Positions 54,401 to 64,000 of a stretch of 64,000 bases of DNA are shown here, piece after piece. Position 1 is the stretch's first letter. Every line of letters begins with the position of its first letter. The stretch is from Diphasiastrum complanatum (Eukaryota; Streptophyta; Lycopodiopsida; Lycopodiales; Lycopodiaceae). The notes under the pieces are model-generated. The model did not search any database and was not told the DNA's origin. It saw only the letters and a list, made by a program, of their open reading frames with translations. Made by a program: the position numbers and the translations under genes. The DNA lies in assembly GCA_029204225.1 (NCBI GenBank), contig CM055114.1:20119634-20183633 (forward strand), in the 5' to 3' direction.

Positions 54401-54732
54401 TAGGTAAGGTAGCAATTGCACCAAACAGGTGAGCAAGCAAACCCCATAGGTATGCCATCGATTTGTTTCTAACTTCTATTTCGAAATTGAATGATACAGC
54501 TGGAGATCAACACATTGTTCCACCAGATCAATGTTTGCTCAACCAATGTTCATAATCTTGTTGATTTTAGGTCAAAATCCATTGACCTTAATTTTATAAC
54601 ATAGGCTTCTGTGTTCTTTGGTTACATTTGCTAGCTTGTACACTTCATGTATCATGTGTGTGATAATTGTAGTTAACCTATCTGGCCTTCGTAGTAGCAT
54701 GTTTTCATAGCACTTTGAGATGCCACAAAACA

Positions 54733-55345
54733 TGCTTCAATCAAGAGGAGCCACTTGGCCTTCCACTTTGAATTATTGAATGAAGCTGAGGCCGGAATTA
54801 TGCATAGAACAGTCACCCGAACTATGATCATAAGATCAAAGAAGTTGTGGAGACAAGTGGAACCATGCTAGTTGCAGATGAAGAACACAATTTTGATACC
54901 GATACGATGCAGATTGTGACTCGCAGTCGCCAATGGAGCACATGATAGAGGAGCAAACATCCCAGTTCAAGATGAGCATACAACTCAAAAACCTAATTTG
55001 ATGAAGGAAGTTGTTGAGGATGATATCGAAACATTGCTATTTGAAGATGGCTACCAACCTCCTAAGGAGATCAGAGAGAAATTCAAAAGAGCGAAGGTCA
55101 AGCCGACTGCTGAAGAAGTCCAAAAATTTGATTTGTCCGATTTAACCTCTGGTACGATTTTTCTAGCTTTACAATCTTTATTCAGTAATGCTGGAAGTGT
55201 GATAGATTATGTTAGAGACAAAGAGTTCCAAAACTGTTGCTGGTGTCAACAACGAAGGAACAACAATTGGAAGACCACTTTATGCATGCCAGAATTTAGA
55301 AATGCACAAAAATTTGATCATAAACACTTAGATATGACCTAGGAC
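54733..55345 (+). CDS. Block U, copy 3
   Basis: Frame 54,998-55,342: MMKEVVEDDIETLLFEDGYQ, FKRAKVKPTAEEVQKFDLSD, YVRDKEFQNCC. It lacks the coiled-coil segment of copy 1 after YVRD. Unknown family. Confidence 0.4.
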
Positions 55346-55810
55346 TGTCCGTGTCCGTACAACATCAATACAGAACAATAATTCACACTTGTGAAAGCTA
55401 GATCAACCATAAAATCAACATTCTACACATAGAAACTCAAGATATCACATCAGTTGCACATAGAAACACAAGAGATGAATTCTCTACAAAGAAAGAATTT
55501 TGATTGATTATTTTTCCATGAAGGTATAGCTACTTATAGCTTCCAAAATGTCATTTTCCCACTTGTCCCAAACTTGACCTCAATTGGAAACAACTAAATT
55601 CTTCATCAAAAACCTAGAAATACTAGTCTAGATGCAATGTATCATATTTAGCCAATTAGAATGGGTCCAAAATCGAACTCATCCACTTATCTACTTGCCA
55701 AAAATAGTACAAACACTATTAAGCCCTTGTTGAAAAATATGAAACTATCTCAAAGTTGAGATCTCATTTTGGCCTCCAAAAAACAACAAACTAGTTGACA
55801 ATTTTTCACA
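55346..55810 (-). repeat. Family B LTR, copy 6
   Basis: Minus strand from TGTGAAAAATTG at 55,810; polypurine tract at 55,811-55,823 (GTTGAAGAGGGAG). Confidence 0.72.
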
Positions 55811-55854
55811 CTCCCTCTTCAACTAGTTTTAGCATAGATTTAGATAGAACTCCA

Positions 55855-56640
55855 AGTGAGCATGATCTTTTGCATTATATCTTGGGAATAGAAGTATTTA
55901 GAACTTCTCAATTTACTCTCATTTGTCAAGAATGGTATGCTAATTTTATTCTAAAAAGATTTCATATGGTAGATGCAAAGTCTTGTGATACACCAATGGA
56001 GTCAAATGTAAAGCTCACTATAAGAGGTAATGAAAGATCCTTCAAGGACATTAATCTCTATAGGAAGCTAGTTGGTTCACTCATAAATATAACCATCACA
56101 AGACCTGATCTAAGCTATTGTGTTGGTAGATTAAGCCAATCCATGCATGATACTAGTGTGGAGCATTGGAAACTAGGCAAGAGGGTATTGAGATACATCT
56201 TGAGAACTAATGATTTTAAGATTGTTTATGGAGGATCATAACTAAACCTGTATGGATTTTCATATTCGGACTTCTCTAGAGATCAAATGGATAGGAAATC
56301 CATAAGTGCACATGCTATTTTCATAACTGATGGAGTTATCTCTTGGACGTCAAAAAAACAAGCTACAATCTCATTGTCATCTAGTGAGGCCGATCAGTAC
56401 AAAGCTCTTACATCTTGCACAAAGGATATGTTATGGATCAAAAGGATGGTAATGGATTTTCACTTGTTGGATTTTTTAGAGAGTTCAATCATCTTTTGTG
56501 ATAAGCTTTCAAACCAAATATTGGCAAGGAATCCTATTTTTCATGCAAGGAGCAAGCATATTGAAGTGGCTTATCGAATTGTGGGAGAACAAGTCATGGA
56601 GAAGGGGGTGGAGCTTCAACATGTTTACTCAAGGGAGTGA
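55855..56640 (+). pseudogene. Family B RT C-terminus and RNase H, copy 6
   Basis: Frames 55,795-56,241 and 56,287-56,640, same motifs and the stop after YGGS; opposite orientation to its LTR and RT first half. Confidence 0.87.
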
Positions 56641-56859
56641 AGCATAGAACAACATCAAATTCTTTTTCTAGTGCCATCTTGATATCATCAACATCTTGAT
56701 TGTTACCTCCACTCAAAATGATATCAATCATATAGATTAGAAGAATGGTAACATCATTTCCAACAAATCTATAGTAAAGTGAATGATCATACTCACTGAT
56801 CTTGAAATTTTGAGAAAGAAGAAATGTGTAAGCTTAGCATACCAACTCCTCATTTGATT
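56641..56859 (-). pseudogene. Family B RT first-half fragment, copy 6
   Basis: Same as 5,177-5,390, with a 1-bp loss in the KLNTF region. Confidence 0.8.
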
Positions 56860-57225
56860 TATACATGCTACTTATTGAATCAATCTATCTTCTTATTGTG
56901 TTCAACATCATGTCAGAATGTATGCTTCTCTGTAGCTATTTATAACTGATAGATCTCTTATTGTTTCGTGTGATCTATTGAATACTTCAATGTTGCAATA
57001 TTCTTTACACTACTTTACACTCTGAAATTGTTTGACTACAAAATCACTTTCGTACTAATGATTCCAAAGTTATTTGCTTAAGGATTGAACGTGACTTCTG
57101 TCATTATAGCTTTGTTTAATTATTGATAGGCGTAGTCATGCATTAGGAAAGAAGGCTTATTCCGTTGTGCTCAATAGTTCGTTCATAGACTTTGAATTAT
57201 CGAATCGTCCTTCCTTCTTCCAACA
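56860..57225 (+). repeat. Family C-type LTR fragment, copy 6 (366 bp)
   Basis: TATACATGC...CTTCCAACA; inverted relative to the family C 5' LTR at 60,202-61,122, with both CCAACA ends facing inward. Confidence 0.75.
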
Positions 57226-58990
57226 TAATGAGCTTCGCCCAGATCTATCATGTCGAATTCTGAGGACAACATTCATTTCACATCTTTATTAGTTCGACAC
57301 TATTGTTGAATAGCAATGTGTCATCCACGTACGAGGTAATGATAATAAAAAAATGTTGCGCTGACTTGAATTAAACATTCAAATATGAAGTGCTTGGGTT
57401 ATAACCATGATCGATAAAAAAAAGTGTTGATCCTCTACAACCAAGCTCTAGTAGATTGCTTCAAGTCGTAAAGTGCTCTATGGAGTTTACATACATGATT
57501 CTCCTTATCATTTATCGTCACAAGATATCATGTAGGTATCTTCTTAGATAACTCCATTCAGATACGTTGTATGTACATCCATATGATGTATCTCTAGATT
57601 CTTTGCAGCAACATACGATAGTTACTAGAAGTCTGATTGAAGAATGATTTACTACCGGACTGAAAGTTTCACTATAGTCGATATTCAGGATTTGAAAAAA
57701 TTCTCGTGCAACAAGTGGAACTTTCCTTCAATCAATACTTCCATCTGCTTTGTATTTTATCTTAAATACCCATTTGCAATCAACTACATTGTTGTTGGCA
57801 AGTAATTTGACAATAGTCCAATTTTGGTTTTTGATGAAAGAGAAATATTTTCCATCCACCAGCTTCTCTCCATAGATCGGAGTCTGACTGACTGAGTGCT
57901 TCTTTGACAATAGTCAGCTCTCAAATGAGATAAAAAACAAATTCATCAGTATATATGTTAGGTGGTTTGCAATCTCTTGTCGATCTTTTGGGAGATGAAT
58001 GAGGCTGATAATCATTTTCTCGATCATATTGTTGTTGAGCTACAACAGCTTCTTCTGATTCGTTCTTGATAAGTTTTCGCCTGAAGTTGATGAATTTGAA
58101 CCTTCGATAGAAATGGTCAAATCAAAAATAGGAGTGTTGGATAGTTCGATTGTCTGAGCCTGTGAAGTCGATAAATTGATCCTAAATTGAGCCTGTGAAG
58201 GCTGATGAATAGCTTGGATTCAACAAAATCATACAACATATGAGCTCTATCTGAAGTGGTATAACCAATGAAAATGGATTTGATATTGTGGGAGTCTAGG
58301 TGATCTCCTGTAATATCTGCACATAGGAGATTCGATAGTGAAGGGTTGGAGCCTATCCAAGTTTCATATGGTGATTTGTTTGAGAGCCCTTTAGTTGAGC
58401 ATTTGTTTTGAATATATGCTACAGTGGAAACGGCTTTAGCCCAGAAGGATTTCGGAAGTTTCACGTGAGCAAGCATACTCTTAGCCGCGTCAACTAAAGG
58501 TTTGATTCTTTCTCTCAACAAGTCCATTCAATTGTGGTGAATAAGAAGCAATGAATTGTTGTTCAATGTCTTTGCTACGACAATACTCTTTGAATTCGGT
58601 TGAGATGTATTCTCCCCCATTGTCTTGACCTCAGTGTTTTACTTCTTCAATTTCGAGTTCTGCATGTTCCTTGAATTGTCCGAAGAGGTTGAAAGCCTCC
58701 AACTCCTGCTTAAAGAAATAAACAGTTGTTCTTCTCAAAAAAAATTCTATAAAAGTAATAAAGTACTTTTCACCAAGTAACGACAAAATTTGCATCGGGA
58801 CACATATATCTAAATGAATAATGTCTAGAATATCTTTTGTTGCATACTTATGAATCAATCTAAATGGAATCCTAGTTTGCTTTCCAACAATGTAGTTGTG
58901 ATAGACAGGGAGGTCGATCTTCTTGTCTAGATGATCGAGATCAAGTATTAAGGATTGTCTAAACATGTTCAATATAAATGTATGATTCAA
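57226..58990 (-). pseudogene. Family C RT and integrase, third copy
   Basis: Minus strand from the integrase zinc region (HTFILNMFRQS) through DICVPMQIL, AKSMLAHVKLPKSFWAKAV, GDHLDSHNIKSIFIGY, the linker, FIKNQNWTIVKLLANNNVVDCKWVFKIKYKADGSID then stop, to YVDDTLLFNN near 57,320-57,345 and LGEAHY at 57,226. It is the longest family C pol relic in the window. Confidence 0.86.
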
Positions 58991-59154
58991 GTGCCCTGAC
59001 CTATAGTGCCAAAGTAATGAATCAATCTATATAAGTATCCAAGCCTCTTTCCGAGTGCAAGGATCTTATTCGTCCTATCAATAATTTGACATTGATCATA
59101 TTCAAATTCTACCCTATGACATAGATTAGTAATTCGGCTTACTGATAATAGATT

Positions 59155-60190
59155 TTACGACAGTTTAGAAACATACAAAACATTCAATAGTAACTTGAAT
59201 TGGTCATGTTGGAACTTCAATCTTATAGCGCCTTCACCTGTGATAGTATGTGCACTATCATCGCCAAGATGAATGAATCTTCTTTGTATTGCAAGGCGTA
59301 TAGGAATGAAAATGTTGCAATGACTGGTCATATGTTGAGTGGCTCCAAAATTGAAAAACCGAGCATTATCAACTTGTGTTTTTTGATCTCTAATCATAAA
59401 GCTCCTTCATCCATGTCTTGAACTAGGAATTAACATATAACTATAACTGCATTTGTCTATTGATCTGACTACTTCTTGTTGGCGTTCTTCGCTTTCAATA
59501 TCTTGAGATCCTTAATCTCATGATTATCATGGTTGCAATATTTATCAGACATCTTCTTCTTCGACTAGGGATTCGATAAGTGCTCTTGACTTTGTCTCGC
59601 TTTCTAATTCGATAAAAATTGTTTCAAGCCTTTTTTCTTCTAACATTTAGTGAAGTTTATTTACATATAGAGCATGTGATATTGAATTCGAAGAGTTGTC
59701 TGAGCTTCTTCGATTGTCTTCTTGTAGCAACATAGCGATTACTCTTGAGAGAGTTAAATCTGAGTGTGTCATTATGATCATCACCTAGTTTTCGTATGTA
59801 GGTGGCAGACTCGATAGCAATGTCATAATTGTGTCTTGCTCGTCAATAGTTGATCCAACAACTGCCATCTCCTGCAACAGATTCTTCAACTGGTTAGCAT
59901 TATTCTGAAGCAAATCACTGGCAGATATCTTGAGTGAGAAGAATTTTCTTCTAAGATGCAACTTCGAAGTCACGTCTCTCACATCATATAGTGCGCTCAT
60001 CAGGTTGTCCCATACTTCTTTTGAAGTTTGAGCTTCAGATACCAATTCACCTATCTAATATATTGAGAATGATTACGTGAAAGCTTTACCATCCTCCAGT
60101 TTCCATTTGGAGCCGGTTGTGTCGTCTTCAAGCTTCAATTCAATTCCTGTGACAACATCCCATAGTCTATTGGCAATTAGCAAATTAGTG
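59155..60190 (-). pseudogene. Family C gag and protease, third copy
   Basis: Gag 59,785-60,045 (SKEVWDNLMSALYDVRDVTSKLHLRRK), protease 59,155-59,397 with N-F-G at the active site. A mutated frame after SKLS separates it from the pre-integrase part. Confidence 0.86.
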
Positions 60191-61122
60191 CTCTAATACC
60201 ATGTTGGAAGTCTTAGAAGGAAAAGATGCTCAATAGACAAATTGTTGTGTTCGATAGATGCACTATCGGGCTCTACGGAATAATCCTTCTCTCGTTGTAT
60301 GACTGCGCATACTAAAATCAAACAAAACTATCGCAACTATCGCCACATTCGAGTCTAATTGATTCTAACATTGAAATCATCAAAATCTGTTAGATTGATT
60401 TTGTAGACAGACATAACTGAATAAAACATTGTTGTATCAAATATTACAGTATCAAATATAGCTAATGTTTTGAAGTATTCAATAGTTTAGACAAAACTAT
60501 AAGAGAACGTAATCAAATTGCAATTAAAATAATAAGCATTTTGATTCTAACATAGTACTGAATGCGATAATTCAGTAAGTAGCATGTACAAATCAAAAGA
60601 ATCGTGAGCACAAAACAATAGAAAATGTAACAAAGTACTCGAAACTATCTCTAAGTATCTGATTGACTCTATCTGACAGTTCCGCTAATAAGCAGTAAGT
60701 GTTTCTAGCAATGCGCTATATTAATCTCCAAGATCAATAGCTAATGATCAATCTTAACCTAAAAAATAATCAACAATTTATACTAGTTATGAATTCCATT
60801 TAGGCTTATCCAAATGACAGTTGAGGACAGCTATTGGTCGTAGATCACAATTCGAACTTAACCAAATCGCATTGTCACTTATTTAATTGGGCTTCTCGAA
60901 AACTACATACAAAAACCATTAGGGCAAGTCATTAGCTTCACAACAAGTGGAAACAATTTTTGTTAACATTCGATAGTTTTAACATCTTTGATATTGTTTG
61001 TCATTGTCGAACCCGATTGTTAGCCATTCCCGTGTATTCTTATAGACTATGAAAACTATCAGTCTGAAGAACTAGATAGATGAATGGAAGATTAAAGATC
61101 CGTTATGAGGATAAATCCAACA
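60190..61122 (-). repeat. Family C primer binding site and 5' LTR, third copy
   Basis: TGGTATTAGAGC (minus) at 60,190-60,201, then the LTR 60,202-61,122 with TGTTGG...CCAACA ends. Confidence 0.65.
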
Positions 61123-61194
61123 CGTCTAACTGGTGTACTTCAAGATTAGCTACAACAACATATGAGAGTAAAAGTTTGATCGAAGCTTAGTTAG

Positions 61195-61870
61195 GTAAGG
61201 AAGACGAGTGTCATAGTCAAAATCCAACTGTTATCCCTGACAATAAGAGTTTATGACAAAATAGGCAATGTCAAAAAAATCAAACGTTGTTTTATTTTAG
61301 CCCCAATTTACCTAAAGAAATGTGATAAGGTGAAATTTTATCGGTTGTCAGGGCTTATGCCATACTTGTCTGTTTTTCCCTAGAATCAAGTGAGTATAAT
61401 TGTAAGTATGTTTATTGGTATTAAATAGTTAAGTATTGGATGTTTCAAGGCGTATTTATTGTCTTGTTACTGGTTTTTTATGGTTAGTGTTGTGAGTAAT
61501 CGCTTGTCAGCAGGCGACCATTTTCAGTAACCCATAATGCAATAATAAGTTCATTGATTGCAAGTAATTGTTTACTTTTATTTTGACATCTTATATCTAG
61601 CAGAGGTATTGTTTGCTTCATTAGGGTTACACTGTATTTTGTTATGGTGAAGTTCAATTATATATGCAGCTTGAGATTACAATGGCTATAAATAGGTAAA
61701 GTATTGATTACAAAATTAAAGAATGTACTCTACAATTAAAGAATTATTACAAGTAATGTTTAACAATGTATGTTGTTTATGAAACATAAATCATCAATGT
61801 AACAAAATGATATTTTACAGGATTAGAGTTCTCAAAAATTCTCATTCACCTAGTTTGACTAGTCGTTTGA
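61195..61870 (+). repeat. Dispersed repeat L, copy 6
   Basis: Direct copy of 38,400-39,090. Confidence 0.55.
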
Positions 61871-61879
61871 CAAATTGTA

Positions 61880-64000
61880 TTTCAAAGTACCGAGTGATTT
61901 CATTACACACATCAAATCATTATGTGTGTACAACCATTTGTAGTGTAAATGTTTTTTTGGTCCTAAGAAAATTGTAGGGCGGTGTACTCCTTAACCTTAA
62001 AAGCAATCTTACTCACCACTTTGTTATCCAATATTCTCAAAGATGGAAGTATTCTAGCAAATTGATATAGGTCATCCATGGATTCACAAACCACTTCATT
62101 CAAAATAGGACATAACTGAATGACTTAGACCCTCACACAAAGCATATCTAAGATCCTTGTGTCAAATAAAATGGCAATTGAAATTAAGCAAATGACCATG
62201 TTGTTGTGATATAAATGGTGTAAACTTGTTAATATCATCCATTGACAAGAATCAAACATGTCAACATGAAAGTTGCAAAACACATTGGAAGGTTTGTACC
62301 AATATTCTTTGATCCACTCCATGTACTTCCATCAAACATAATATCTTCAAATGTGTCATCAACTAATTCTAATAATTCATATAATTTTTTTTTCATAAAA
62401 TGCAAGAACATCCAAACTTTCAAATACACAATTAACATAACATAAATGTAAGAGATACTTAGAAATATTTCTCTTCACTTTTGGTTCAAATCTACATATC
62501 TCATTGACAATGAATTTCTTATTTGTTTCTTCTTTTTCCACCTATAAATAATGATGATAGAAAGTCAGCTTATCAATTCGTTCTTTCGTAGCATTTTCAA
62601 TAGCTTTCTTGTCATCCACTTGGCTATGCAGTTTGTAGGGATGGTATTTTTGTTTCTTATTTGTGCTTGCTTCACCACTTGACATATATGTTCACAGAGT
62701 GTTTGGATTAAAAGAACCACTACATTTGTTTGTAAGGACATTTTGACCAGCCATTGTAAAAAAAACTAGGCTTTTTTATTAAGCGTTCAATCATGGGAAT
62801 AGCATCAGCATCACCTAGTGCAAAACAAGAGTTTCACAGAAGGATCTTAAAAAAATTCAATAACAACATCAATCATGTAGTTACTTGTGTAGAGAAAAGT
62901 AGTTTGTGTTCTTACCAATTCTGTGGCCAATTCACCTAGCCACATGAACAAAGCATTAAGTTGTGTTTGATGCGTAATTCTACGAAAAAAACCTATCCAG
63001 ATTGTTCATGATATACCATAATTCATGGTCAAACCTTATGACCAGGGAGTTGTTTCTATATTTCACTGAACCACATCTACATTTGAAGGAACATCTTTTT
63101 CAATTCATAATCTTGGAGCGTGCCGAGGTACCTTGTTAAAGCCAATATCCAAATCTTATCTAATATGTGTCTAGGTCTCATTATTATAAGGGTGTCAAAG
63201 GCTATAAGTGTATCAAATAGAGATCATTTATTAAGTGCAAAGGATTTGTAGTCCTTTAGTTCTTTCTCATTAGGTTTGCAAGAATGGTCCATAGCCCAAT
63301 AAAGATGGTTGCATTGAAGCCAACTGTAGGAAGACTCCAACCTATGGGAGAATCTATTGGCTTTGCATTCGATGGTTTATTAAGTACCATGGGGACCTAA
63401 CATTCATCAAAAGCATAGATGTAACTGTTACAAGACCAAACTTTTTACCCCCTATCATAGCCAAACATGGATGAATTAAATGCCTCAATAAAATGTTACA
63501 GATACAAATCACCATAATCATAAACCGATAGGAGTAGTTGTTTACATGCCAACATGCCATGACAACAAACCATAAAACTTAGTGAGGTGAGGAAGATAGG
63601 TTTCATTTAGTCGTTATCCTTGAAGAGTGTCAAAAATGCCGAAACGCGTAAGTAAAATGTTGATTGGCATATGTCAACTTTGACCGGTCAACCAAAATGT
63701 CGATCGATGTGTGTCGATGCGACATATCCAAATGTCGATCGATATGGTGCCACTTAATTTGAAGCTCGTCACCTACCTAGTCCAAATCTTTAAGGACTGC
63801 CCATATTCATCTATGTATTCGAATGATGGAGTAAACGTTAGGTTCAACTAGTGCCACTACAAAATCACAACGAAACTTATGATGACTGCTTTCACAATTG
63901 ATTACAACCACGATCTATCTTGTAAACATATTATTAGATTAGTCATTCATAAGCCTTATGAAAACTACAAGATTAATTTCAATGCATGTATCTATTTGTA
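61880..64000. repeat. Region T, third copy, and start of family D LTR
   Basis: Direct copy of 39,100-41,207. Small open frames (e.g. 62,235-62,438 minus, VDDTFEDIMFDGSTWSGSKN) are interrupted and unassigned. TTGACCGGTCAA at 63,680-63,691. The window ends inside the family D LTR. Confidence 0.45.

Larger units (their letters stand above)
54060..64000 (+). repeat. Direct repeat of 34,150-41,207
   Basis: Same order and orientation throughout; offset 19,91x at the start and 22,793 after 58,131. The difference is a block of about 2.87 kb (55,256-58,130) absent at 35,338, where the joint shares AGGA. The repeat runs off the window end. Confidence 0.92.

Noticed and set aside
1-64000. CRISPR arrays, tRNA or rRNA genes, bacterial operons
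   Set aside because: No regularly spaced repeats with unique spacers and no tRNA or rRNA sequence were seen; the content is plant retrotransposons.

Overview
This window looks like intergenic DNA from a land plant nuclear genome. It is AT-rich and has no complete host gene that I can recognise. It contains Ty1/copia and Ty3/gypsy retrotransposon pieces with plant-type primer binding sites complementary to initiator tRNA-Met, an interstitial block of the Arabidopsis-type telomere repeat (CCCTAAA)n, CT microsatellites, and one decayed plant-type F-box/kelch gene fragment. I cannot name the species. Nothing suggests prokaryotic genes, CRISPR arrays or RNA genes.

Family labels used below are local to this report. 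Family A is a copia element whose reverse transcriptase (RT) has been replaced by unrelated sequence (15,103-20,005; second copy 45,963-49,473; fragments at 1.1 and 1.7-3.2 kb). Family B is a related copia element whose RT/RNase H segment is inverted inside the element (six copies). Family C is a copia element with a probable 921-bp LTR (three 5' ends, at 32.2-34.1, 35.3-38.3 and 58.1-61.1 kb, plus RT/integrase pieces). Family D is a copia gag relic (28.2-29.1 and 41.4-42.2 kb). Family E is a copia RT relic (0.2-1.1 kb). Family G is a gypsy integrase relic (9.2-10.3 and 52.5-53.5 kb) with associated LTR-like repeats and an unidentified gag-like reading frame (three copies).

Layout: 0-8.4 kb is a mosaic of copia fragments. 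8.4-11.2 kb holds repeat L, the gypsy integrase and the F-box/kelch relic. 11.2-14.6 kb holds an inverted copy of the family B module, the gag-like frame and an LTR. 14.6-21.3 kb holds a family B copy split by the family A element, ending at telomere repeats. 21.3-24.6 kb repeats the LTR, gag-like frame and family B module. 24.66-34.14 kb and 36.42-45.96 kb are the arms of a very large, nearly identical inverted repeat around a 2.3-kb spacer. 45.96-49.47 kb is the second family A copy. 49.5-54.5 kb repeats 8.3-13.7 kb with rearrangement. 54.06-64.0 kb is a direct copy of 34.15-41.2 kb carrying an additional 2.9-kb family B/C block.

The only long intact reading frame (1,046 codons, 16,340-19,480) encodes gag, protease and integrase with all catalytic residues visible, followed by about 220 residues of unrelated sequence where RT and RNase H should be. 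Nearly everything else is disrupted. Because damaged active sites and odd junctions are shared between copies, DNA-level segmental and inverted duplication, rather than repeated transposition, best explains the present layout.
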